Positions 1-5,308 of a stretch of DNA of 6,267 nucleotides are shown one piece after another. Within the stretch, counting starts at the first letter, position 1, and every line of letters starts with the position of its first letter. The DNA is taken from positions 1-6,267 of the forward strand of contig JAKALX010000232.1 in NCBI GenBank assembly GCA_021823905.1. Reading direction: 5' to 3'. Both the position numbers and the translations under genes were made by a program. Source of the DNA: Chloroflexota bacterium (GTDB lineage Bacteria > Chloroflexota > Dehalococcoidia > Tepidiformales > Tepidiformaceae). The notes beneath the pieces were generated by a model. The model searched no databases. It saw only the letters and a program-made list of their open reading frames with translations, and had not been told where the DNA came from.

Positions 1-165
1 GCGCAGGACCGCGGCGATGGCCGGGCGGTCGTCGGGGACGATTGCGCGGCGAATGACGAGGTGGCCGGCTTCGGTGCAGCGCGCGGCGATGGCGTCTCCG
101 CTGAGGTCGGCGCGTTGTCCGGCGGCTCCTTTGTCGGAGGCGGTGAGGATCGCGATGCGGGCCAC
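1..165 (-). CDS. MogA/MoaB-family molybdopterin biosynthesis protein (5' part only)
   Basis: This is the first 55 codons of a gene that runs off the left edge of the window, so the C-terminal part is missing. Reading the - strand from GTG at 165-163, the protein begins VARIAILTASDKGAAGQR and continues with DLSG (residues 20-23), EAGH (32-35) and IVPDD (42-46). This pattern (a beta strand ending in T-x-S-D, then a D-x-S-G turn, then a strand leading to I-V-x-D) is the N-terminus of the MogA/MoaB/MoeA-C domain. That family binds molybdopterin and adenylylates it before molybdenum insertion in the cytoplasm. Only the first third is visible, so MogA, MoaB and a CinA-like domain cannot be separated. 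The start is uncertain: GTG at 165 fits the usual N-terminus but has no good Shine-Dalgarno; an in-frame GTG at 192-190 would add nine residues. The gene is divergent from the division cluster and functionally unrelated to it. Confidence 0.8.
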   Translation of the reverse strand, partial: MARIAILTASDKGAAGQRADLSGDAIAARCTEAGHLVIRRAIVPDDRPAIAAVLR

Positions 166-229
166 ACGCAGATGGTAGCGCCTGGAGGGCACAGGCTGAA
201 AACGCGTAGGCGAAGTCGCCCGCGGGGTG

Positions 230-259
230 TTGACAGGGCGAAGTGGGGAGGAATACCCT
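230..259 (+). promoter_or_regulatory. Predicted sigma-70 promoter of the dcw operon
   Basis: A perfect -35 hexamer TTGACA (230-235) is followed after 18 bases by TACCCT (254-259), which keeps the three most conserved -10 positions (T1, A2, T6). Transcription would begin near 266, leaving a leader of about 95 nt before mraZ. The site is the only good -35 match in the divergent region and sits directly upstream of the TGGGG repeats, supporting its role as the main operon promoter. The weak point is the GC-rich centre of the -10 element. The start site is inferred, not shown. Confidence 0.55.
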
Positions 260-289
260 TCCGGTGGGGCAAAATGGGGTGCTATGGGG
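244..289 (+). promoter_or_regulatory. MraZ operator: TGGGG repeats with 10-bp period
   Basis: Three identical TGGGG pentamers lie at 265-269, 275-279 and 285-289, each separated by exactly 5 bases, so they fall on the same face of the helix. A fourth TGGGG at 244-248 is 21 bp (two turns) upstream of the first, between the -35 and -10 elements. MraZ of E. coli is known to bind direct TGGGN repeats with 5-base spacers downstream of its own promoter and repress the mra operon. The copies here overlap the predicted start of transcription, where MraZ binding would block initiation. Assignment to MraZ is inferred from the arrangement and from mraZ being the next gene. Confidence 0.8.
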
Positions 290-347
290 AATAACTTCTC
301 CGGGCGCCCATGGATGTCATCTCCCCGGTGACCTCCCGCCCACACCA

Positions 348-354
348 CAGGAAA
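348..354 (+). promoter_or_regulatory. Ribosome binding site of mraZ (decides start)
   Basis: The sequence ACAGGAAA contains AGGA at 349-352. It is 9 bases from the ATG at 362 but only 3 from the in-frame GTG at 356, so the ATG is the better start. The resulting MLFLGS N-terminus also matches the usual MraZ N-terminus (M-F-x-G). Confidence 0.65.
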
Positions 355-361
355 CGTGTCG

Positions 362-760
362 ATGCTGTTTCTCGGGTCCGTCGAATACCAGATGGACGAC
401 CGGAACCGGGTACCTATCCCGCCGAGGTACCGGGATCAGTTCGACGCGCCCGCGGTGATGACTTCGGGGAAGGAACATTGCGTGGCAGTGTACACGCAAG
501 CGGGGTTCGATGAGGCGGCGGAAGTCGTGCGCGCACTGCCGGTGGACTCGGAGGAGGGCCGGCGGGCCCGGCGCTTCTTCTTCGGAAACGCCTTCCCGCA
601 GGCGAAAGACGCCCAGGGCCGGCTGCTCATCCCGAAGGACCTGGTTGAGTACGCGGGGCTTTCGAAGGACGTCGTGGTGATCGGCCTGGGCGAGTGGTTC
701 GAGATCTGGGACAAGGCGGCCTGGCAGCAGCAGTCGTCACTGAACAAGGAGGGAGGGTAA
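362..760 (+). CDS. mraZ: MraZ, transcriptional regulator of the division/cell-wall cluster
   Basis: A 132-residue protein with two tandem SpoVT-AbrB-like MraZ domains. The first carries MDDRNRVPIPPRYRDQF (residues 11-27), with Arg16 at the place of the DNA-contacting arginine in the family D-x-K-G-R motif. The second carries KDAQGRLLIP (residues 82-91, Arg87). The block RRFFFGNA and the C-terminal F-E-I-W-D followed by W-x-Q-Q are also typical. MraZ forms ring-shaped oligomers and binds phased direct repeats; in E. coli it represses its own operon. Here it is the first gene after TGGGG repeats of that type, so autoregulation is likely. An upstream GTG at 356 would add two residues but is too close to the ribosome binding site. 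The protein ends soon after the second domain and lacks the C-terminal extension of about 20 residues in the E. coli protein. The family call is secure; the direction of regulation is inferred. Confidence 0.96.
   Translation: MLFLGSVEYQMDDRNRVPIPPRYRDQFDAPAVMTSGKEHCVAVYTQAGFDEAAEVVRALPVDSEEGRRARRFFFGNAFPQAKDAQGRLLIPKDLVEYAGLSKDVVVIGLGEWFEIWDKAAWQQQSSLNKEGG
746..757 (+). promoter_or_regulatory. Ribosome binding site of rsmH inside the mraZ 3' end
   Basis: AAGGAGGGAGGG overlaps the last mraZ codons. AGGAGG (747-752) is 9 bases before the GTG at 762, a good spacing; the second GGAGGG (752-757) is 13 bases before the in-frame ATG at 771. GTG at 762 is preferred but the ATG is possible. The overlap suggests translational coupling of mraZ and rsmH. 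Confidence 0.7.
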
Positions 761-761
761 G

Positions 762-1724
762 GTGAGTGTTATGACTACAACGCCCGCTCACCAGCCCGTG
801 CTCCTCGACGAGGCGCTGGAGTACCTCGACGTGCGGCCGGGCGGGATCTACATAGACTGCACGACCGGTCTCGGGGGCCACAGCTCGGCGATTGCCGAGC
901 GGATGGGCGGCGAGGGGCGGCTGCTGTGCATCGACCAGGACCGCGAGGCGCTGGAGTTCGCGCGCACGAAGTTGGCGCTGTTTGGGAGACAGGTCAGCTT
1001 CGTGCACGGGAACTTCCGTGAACTCGCCGCGGTGGCAGCACGGGAGGGGTTCCTGGGTGTGGACGGGATCCTGATGGATCTCGGCGTGTCGTCGATGCAG
1101 TTCGACCTGGCGGAGCGCGGGTTCGCGTTCGGGCAGGAAGGGCCGTTGGACATGCGCATGGATCGATCGCACGGCGGGGAGACCGCCGCGGAGATCGTGA
1201 ACACCTGGGACGAGACGTCGTTAGCGGATCTCTTCTACCGGTACGGGGAAGAGCGGCAATCGCGGCGCATCGCTGGGGCAGTGGTGCGGGCACGGCCGAT
1301 CGCGACGACGTGGGATCTGGCCAGAGCCGTCGAGCAGGCTGTGGGGGGTGCAAGGAGTCACCAAAAAATCCACCCCGCCACCAAGGTATTTCTTGCGCTC
1401 CGGATCCGTGTCAATGGTGAACTCGACTGCCTTGACGCGGCTCTTCCGCAAGCCCACAGCCTGCTCGGCTTTGGACCCGACCGCCATGGTGGGCGGATCG
1501 TGGTCATTTCGTTTCATTCACTCGAAGACCGGCTGGTGAAGCAGTACCTGCGACGGGAGGCGACCGACTGCCTCTGCCCGCCGGAGCTGCCGGTGTGCCG
1601 GTGCCGGCACAGCGCCAGCCTCCGGGATCTGACACGGAGAGCGGTCCGGCCGAGCGAAGCAGAAATCGCCCGGAACCCGCGGTCACGTAGCGCGGTGCTG
1701 CGGGCTGCCGAGCGGATCGTCTAG
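762..1724 (+). CDS. rsmH: 16S rRNA (cytosine-1402-N4)-methyltransferase RsmH (MraW)
   Basis: A 320-residue protein, close to the 313 of E. coli RsmH. The family transfers a methyl group from S-adenosylmethionine to N4 of C1402 in the decoding centre of 16S rRNA. Visible motifs in order: H-Q-P-V-L-L (10-15); the SAM-binding loop DCTTGLGGHS (32-41); the acidic strand end C-I-D-Q-D (56-60); ILMDLGVSSMQFD (103-115); the GPLDMRMD segment; YGEERQSRRIA; HPATKVFLALRIRVNGEL (204-221); ISFHSLEDR (249-257); and the C-terminal NPRSRSAVLRAAE. A four-cysteine stretch, CLCPPELPVCRC (270-281), precedes the C-terminus and resembles one common in this family. The start is GTG 762, one base after the mraZ stop; ATG 771 would remove three residues. 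Codons from about 1350 to 1526, covering the HPATK to SFHSLE blocks, have clearly more A/T at third positions than the rest of the gene. All expected motifs are intact. Confidence 0.97.
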   Translation: MSVMTTTPAHQPVLLDEALEYLDVRPGGIYIDCTTGLGGHSSAIAERMGGEGRLLCIDQDREALEFARTKLALFGRQVSFVHGNFRELAAVAAREGFLGVDGILMDLGVSSMQFDLAERGFAFGQEGPLDMRMDRSHGGETAAEIVNTWDETSLADLFYRYGEERQSRRIAGAVVRARPIATTWDLARAVEQAVGGARSHQKIHPATKVFLALRIRVNGELDCLDAALPQAHSLLGFGPDRHGGRIVVISFHSLEDRLVKQYLRREATDCLCPPELPVCRCRHSASLRDLTRRAVRPSEAEIARNPRSRSAVLRAAERIV

Positions 1725-1726
1725 CC

Positions 1727-2155
1727 ATGGCCGCGATCAGCCATCCCCTCGGGCGACCACGGCGGCTGCCGTTGCGGCCGCCGCTGGCGCAGCCCAACTG
1801 GTGGGTTCTGGGCGGCGTGATGATCGCGGGCGTTGGCGCGATGCTGCCGGTGCTCCAGAACAGTACGGCGACCAGCGAAGGCTTCGGCGCACAGAGGTAC
1901 CAGGCAGAGACGGCACGCCTCAACGAGGAAATCAGCGTACTCGAAGCGGACGTCGCACAGCTCACATCGCTCGCACGCATCCAGCGGCGGGCTGCGGAAT
2001 TGGGCCTCGGCCCAAGTGAGAACCCGATTTACGTCACGGTTGAAGAGCCCGGCCCCGCGCCGGCGAAGATCCCTTCGGAGTATCTCCCCAAGGCCACCCC
2101 GAAACGGGTGGCGCCTGCTCCGTGGTGGCAATCGCTCTTCGGCTGGTTGCCGTAG
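1727..2155 (+). CDS. ftsL: FtsL/DivIC-like bitopic cell division protein
   Basis: A 142-residue protein with FtsL architecture: a basic, proline-rich cytoplasmic N-terminus (1-24, several Arg), one membrane segment (about 25-44, WWVLGGVMIAGVGAMLPVLQ), a predicted coiled coil (about 56-82, YQAETARLNEEISVLEADVA and on), then RIQRRAAELGLGPSENP (84-97), which resembles the distal end of FtsL/DivIC proteins. FtsL forms a complex with FtsB/DivIC and FtsQ/DivIB and helps activate septal peptidoglycan synthesis. Sequence conservation in this family is poor, so the call rests on architecture and on its place between rsmH and the PBP gene. It starts 2 bases after the rsmH stop without a good Shine-Dalgarno, so it is probably translated by coupling. 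After the coiled coil comes a proline-rich linker and an aromatic C-terminus, PWWQSLFGWLP (132-142), unusual for FtsL. The annotation 'septum formation initiator/DivIC-like' would be equally acceptable. Confidence 0.8.
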   Translation: MAAISHPLGRPRRLPLRPPLAQPNWWVLGGVMIAGVGAMLPVLQNSTATSEGFGAQRYQAETARLNEEISVLEADVAQLTSLARIQRRAAELGLGPSENPIYVTVEEPGPAPAKIPSEYLPKATPKRVAPAPWWQSLFGWLP

Positions 2156-2170
2156 CCGGGAAGACAGCAC

Positions 2171-2198
2171 GCCGGGCGGCCAGCAAGGCCGGGCCGGC
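2171..2198 (+). other. Potential RNA hairpin in the ftsL-PBP gap
   Basis: CGGCC (2177-2181) can pair with GGCCG (2187-2191) around an AGCAA loop, and GCCGG (2171-2175) with CCGGC (2194-2198). This gives ten G-C pairs interrupted only by a 1x2 internal loop. It ends 1 base before the GGAGG ribosome binding site (2200-2204) of the PBP gene. There is no U-tract, so it is not an ordinary rho-independent terminator. It could affect PBP translation or mRNA stability, or be a chance product of GC-rich sequence. Confidence 0.4.
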
Positions 2199-2199
2199 C

Positions 2200-2204
2200 G
2201 GAGG
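2200..2204 (+). promoter_or_regulatory. Ribosome binding site that fixes the PBP start
   Basis: GGAGG lies 9 bases before ATG 2214. The reading frame is open much further upstream (to before 1833), but that part overlaps the ftsL-like gene and encodes arginine-rich sequence with no family resemblance. This site and the typical N-terminal membrane anchor after it place the start at 2214. Confidence 0.75.
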
Positions 2205-2213
2205 CGCGTTCGG

Positions 2214-3935
2214 ATGACGCATCAGCGAGCCCGCGGCACTCGCCGGGTCTGGGTGCCCGCGGCATTCCTGGGGCTGTTCGGTGCGGTCATCCTGGTGCGC
2301 CTCGTCCAACTGCAGGTTTTCGAGCATGCACGGTACGCGGAAGCGGCGCGGGCGGAACTGACGGGCAACGAGACGATCTACGCGCGCCGCGGATCGCTGC
2401 TCGATCGAAACGGCAACGTGCTGGCGATGAGCGTCAGCACCTGGAACATCTCCGTCAGTTCGCGCGTGTGGAAGCTCGACAGCGTGGCCGGGCCGGCATC
2501 GGAAGCACTCGGCAAGTACCTCGGCATGGACCCGGTGCAATTGCGGAGCGAGGTCCAGCAGGCGAAGACGATCGACGTGGTGGTGAAGCGCAACGTCGAC
2601 TACGAGACCGGGCGGCAGATCGAAGCGGACGGCATCCCAGGGGTGATGGCGGTGGCGAACAGCCGGCGCGTGAACCCGGACGGTGATCTCGCGGCCGGTC
2701 TGCTCGGGCTCACCGGATTCGACAACCAGGGGCTGGCTGGGCTGGAATCGTCGTACAACTCCGTGTTGCAGGGGAAGCCGGGGAAGACGGTCTACGAGCG
2801 GGACACCACGGGCGAACCGATCCCGTACGGAGAGTACGTGGCGGTCGCGCCGCAGCCTGGCGACGACCTGGTGCTCACGATCGACCGAACGCTCCAGCAG
2901 ATGGCGGAGACGCGGCTGGAGGCGGCGATCAAGGAGCACAAGGCAAAGGGCGGCACGATCCTGGTGCTGGACCCGCAGACGATGGAGATCCTCGCACTGG
3001 CATCCAGCCCGGGTTTGAAGTACAGCACGATCAACCTGAACGACCCGGCACAAATGTCGTTGCTGAACAACCCGTCGATCACGAACGTGTACGAGCCGGG
3101 ATCGGTGATGAAGATCGTGACGGCCTCGGCGGCGATCGACCAGGGCGTGGTGACGCCCGATACGACGTACGTCGACACGGGCGTGGTCTACATCTACGGC
3201 ACGCCGATCTACAACTGGGACAATTCGACCTATGGAAGGCAGACGATGACGGGCGTGCTCCAGAACTCGATCAACACCGGCGCCGTCTTCATGGTCGAGA
3301 AGCTGGGTGCGGCGACGTTCCACAAGTACCTCGACGCATTCGGCTTTGGGCGGCCTACCGGGATCGACTACCCGGGGGAAGCGGCCGGCATCGTCAGGCG
3401 GCCGTGGGACAAGGACTGGTCGCCCGTGGATCTCGCAACGCAGTCGTTCGGGCAGTCGATTTCGGTGACACCGTTGCAGATGCTGACGGCGGTTGCGGCG
3501 GCGATTAACGGCGGCAAGCTCATGAAGCCGCACCTCGTGAAGGCGCACATCGCTTCCGACGGGACGCGGACAGAGGTTCAGCCAGTTGTTGAGAGCCAGC
3601 CGATCAAGCCGGAGACGAGCGCGACGATCCGGTCGATGCTGGGACAGGTGATCAGCCAGGATCCGCCGGGGACCGGGCGTAACCCGCGGTTGTACACGGC
3701 GGGCGGTAAATCCGGCACAGCGAACGTGCCGGTCTGGAACGGGTACGACGACACGCAGATCGCTTCGTTCGTTGGGTTTGCACCGTTAGAACACCCGCGC
3801 ATTCTGATGCTGATAAAGCTGGATCAAAACCAGGATTTCCAGACCGGGACAGTAGCGGCCGGGCCGATTTTTCGGACGTTTGCGGACGACGCGCTGCAGT
3901 ACCTGGGCGTGAAGCCGGACAAGGGCACACCTTGA
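2214..3935 (+). CDS. ftsI: Class B penicillin-binding protein, FtsI/PBP2 type (peptidoglycan transpeptidase)
   Basis: A 573-residue monofunctional D,D-transpeptidase that cross-links peptidoglycan stems, in division presumably at the septum. A short basic cytoplasmic tail (1-11) is followed by a single membrane anchor (about 12-28) and the VRLVQLQVF junction. The PBP dimerisation region starts with YARRGSLLDRNGNVLA and includes GLTGFDNQGLAGLE. The transpeptidase domain has all three active-site motifs: S-V-M-K with nucleophile Ser297 and Lys300, S-I-N at 352-354, and K-S-G-T at 499-502. The family uses the serine to form an acyl-enzyme with the donor stem peptide and is the target of beta-lactams. 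It ends shortly after the catalytic domain with no PASTA repeats, unlike SpoVD or PBP2x proteins. The start is ATG 2214, with GGAGG upstream and a 58-base gap from ftsL. The stop overlaps the murF start. The position after ftsL favours a division role, but sequence alone cannot exclude an elongation-type PBP2. Confidence 0.93.
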   Translation: MTHQRARGTRRVWVPAAFLGLFGAVILVRLVQLQVFEHARYAEAARAELTGNETIYARRGSLLDRNGNVLAMSVSTWNISVSSRVWKLDSVAGPASEALGKYLGMDPVQLRSEVQQAKTIDVVVKRNVDYETGRQIEADGIPGVMAVANSRRVNPDGDLAAGLLGLTGFDNQGLAGLESSYNSVLQGKPGKTVYERDTTGEPIPYGEYVAVAPQPGDDLVLTIDRTLQQMAETRLEAAIKEHKAKGGTILVLDPQTMEILALASSPGLKYSTINLNDPAQMSLLNNPSITNVYEPGSVMKIVTASAAIDQGVVTPDTTYVDTGVVYIYGTPIYNWDNSTYGRQTMTGVLQNSINTGAVFMVEKLGAATFHKYLDAFGFGRPTGIDYPGEAAGIVRRPWDKDWSPVDLATQSFGQSISVTPLQMLTAVAAAINGGKLMKPHLVKAHIASDGTRTEVQPVVESQPIKPETSATIRSMLGQVISQDPPGTGRNPRLYTAGGKSGTANVPVWNGYDDTQIASFVGFAPLEHPRILMLIKLDQNQDFQTGTVAAGPIFRTFADDALQYLGVKPDKGTP

Positions 3936-5308
3936 GCGGGCGCCTGACCACGACGTTCGTAGCCGAAGCGATGCGGCTGCTCGGATACGAGGTGCACGAA
4001 GGCCCGGAACGCGAGGTGCGCGGGGGGGCGGCGGATTCGCGCGCTGTGACACGAGGCGATCTGTTCACGGCATTCAGGGGCGAACACGCCGACGGGAACG
4101 AATTCGTGACGGACGCGTTCCGCCACGGCGCGGTGGCGGCCGTTTGCGAGCGTGTGCCGCCGGGCGAGTGGCGCGACCGGACGATCGTGGTGGCGCCTGA
4201 CGCGGTCAAGGCGATCGGTGAGCTCGCGCAGGCGTGGAAGCGAGCAGTGGGGCCGCGGGTGGTTGGCATCACAGGCACCGTCGGGAAGACGACGGCGAAG
4301 GACCTGACAGCGGCGGCCATCGCCACGCGGTTGAAGACGCACAAAAGCGCCGGGAACCTGAACTCACTCGAAGGCTTGCCGCTGGCGTTGCTGAGCCTCG
4401 CTCAGGGCGATGAGGTCTCGGTGCTGGAACTGGCGATGGACAGCGCGGGCGAGATTCTCGCGCTCTGCAACATCGCCGAGCCGGAAATCGGCGTGGTGTT
4501 GAACATCGGTCTCACCCACGTGGAGAAGCTCGGCAGCATCGAGGCGATCCAACGAGAAAAGCTCTCGCTAGTTCGCTCCCTGGGCGCGGAAGGAACGGCC
4601 ATTATCAACCTGGATGACCCGCGGATCGCCCCTGTCGAGGTCGAGCTGGACGCGACGGTGATCTCGTTCGGCGAAAGCGCGGGCGCGGCGCTGCGACGCG
4701 GACCGGTGACGAGCCGTGGGCTGGCGGGAACGTCGTTCGACGTGACGTACGAAGGAGCGACGGCCCATGTGAACTCGCCGGTGCCGGGGGCGCACACGGC
4801 GCCGGCGGCTCTCGCCGCAATCGGGACATGCCTGGCATTCGGGATGACGCTTGCGGAAGCGGCCGCGGCGGTCAGCGGCGCGGACGTCGGCGGTCGCGCG
4901 CAGATGATTGCGACCGACCGCGGGGCGACGATCATCGACGACCGCTACAACTCGAGTCCGGCGTCGCTGGCGGGCGCGCTGCAGATGTTGGGCGGCCTGC
5001 CGGGACGGCGCATCGCGCTGCTGGGGCGAATGGCGGAATTGGGCGAATTCGAGGAGGCCGAGCATCGGAAAGCGGGGAACGCCGCGGCTTCCAATTGCGA
5101 TCTGCTGGTGGTCGTAGGGGCGACGTGCCGGGCGCTTGCTGAAGCCGCGGCAGGCGCGGGACTGCAGGAGATTCACTGGTTCGGAACGAAAGAGGAAGCG
5201 GCCGGGTTCGTACGCGGCCAACTAGGACGGGGCGACTACGTCCTTGTGAAGGCGTCGCGGGGCGAGGCGTTCGAGACGATCATGCCCATCCTGGAGGGCA
5301 CGGCATGA
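3932..5308 (+). CDS. murF: MurF, UDP-N-acetylmuramoyl-tripeptide--D-alanyl-D-alanine ligase
   Basis: A 458-residue cytoplasmic Mur ligase, normal for MurF, which uses ATP to add D-Ala-D-Ala to UDP-MurNAc-tripeptide. The N-terminal domain has D-S-R (35-37) and DLFTAFRGEHADGNEFVTDA, a MurF-type pattern. The central ATPase domain has GITGTVGKTT (112-121) with P-loop Lys119, NLNSLEGLPLALL, LELAMDSAGEI (165-175), NIGLTHVEKLGSIEA (191-205) and Lys210, at the position of the carbamylated lysine of Mur ligases. The C-terminal domain has DDRYNSSP (336-343), LGRMAELG (364-371), H-R (378-379) and VKASRGEAFE (439-448). Several motifs are off the usual consensus: L-E-L-A-M-D for L-E-M-G-x-x, L-G-R-M for L-G-D-M, K-A-S-R for K-G-S-R. 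The D-N-P-R substrate motif of meso-DAP MurE is absent. The start is TTG 3932, overlapping the PBP stop as TTGA, with AAGGG at 3921-3925 six bases upstream; an ATG at 3971 has no ribosome binding site. Confidence 0.92.
   Translation: MSGRLTTTFVAEAMRLLGYEVHEGPEREVRGGAADSRAVTRGDLFTAFRGEHADGNEFVTDAFRHGAVAAVCERVPPGEWRDRTIVVAPDAVKAIGELAQAWKRAVGPRVVGITGTVGKTTAKDLTAAAIATRLKTHKSAGNLNSLEGLPLALLSLAQGDEVSVLELAMDSAGEILALCNIAEPEIGVVLNIGLTHVEKLGSIEAIQREKLSLVRSLGAEGTAIINLDDPRIAPVEVELDATVISFGESAGAALRRGPVTSRGLAGTSFDVTYEGATAHVNSPVPGAHTAPAALAAIGTCLAFGMTLAEAAAAVSGADVGGRAQMIATDRGATIIDDRYNSSPASLAGALQMLGGLPGRRIALLGRMAELGEFEEAEHRKAGNAAASNCDLLVVVGATCRALAEAAAGAGLQEIHWFGTKEEAAGFVRGQLGRGDYVLVKASRGEAFETIMPILEGTA
5293..5298 (+). 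promoter_or_regulatory. Ribosome binding site of mraY inside murF
   Basis: GGAGGG lies 6 bases before ATG 5305. With the ATGA stop-start overlap (5305-5308), it points to coupled translation of murF and mraY. Confidence 0.75.

Larger units (their letters stand above)
166..361. other. Divergent intergenic region and mraZ leader
   Basis: About 196 bases separate the - strand MogA/MoaB-like gene from mraZ. The stretch holds the promoter and MraZ-type repeats described separately, then an mraZ leader of about 95 nt if transcription starts near 266. The leader contains a small palindrome GGGCGCCC (302-309) and the mraZ ribosome binding site. I see no convincing promoter for the leftward gene: a TACCAT-like hexamer lies about 8 nt before its GTG, with only a weak TTCAGC-like -35, which would imply a nearly leaderless transcript. 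Confidence 0.6.

Noticed and set aside
250..262. GGAA-TACCC-TTCC inverted repeat over the -10 element as an operator.
   Set aside because: The arms are only 4 bp and the phased TGGGG repeats explain regulation better.
61..294. Small + strand ORF in the divergent region.
   Set aside because: It lies antisense to the MogA/MoaB-like coding sequence and through the promoter, with Gly/Arg-rich sequence and no family resemblance.
310..513. Small + strand ORF starting in the mraZ leader, a possible leader peptide.
   Set aside because: It has no ribosome binding site and runs far into mraZ out of frame, as expected of a shadow frame.
1569..1611. Four cysteines in RsmH (C-x-C ... C-x-C) as a novel metal site.
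   Set aside because: A similar cysteine-containing segment is common near the C-terminus of RsmH proteins, so it is not new here.
2192..2199. GGCCGGCC palindrome as a regulator-binding site.
   Set aside because: It is a short palindrome in GC-rich DNA and part of it is better explained as one arm of the hairpin; a single copy gives no support for a protein site.
1833..2213. N-terminal extension of the PBP frame (127 extra residues).
   Set aside because: It overlaps the ftsL-like gene in another frame and encodes Arg/Ser-rich sequence. The ribosome binding site at 2200 and the membrane anchor just after 2214 fit the shorter protein.
2034..3548. A long (504-residue) open frame on the - strand across the PBP gene.
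   Set aside because: It is rich in Arg, His and Val with no recognisable motif. It mirrors the G/C-rich third positions of the PBP gene, which has intact catalytic motifs on the + strand.
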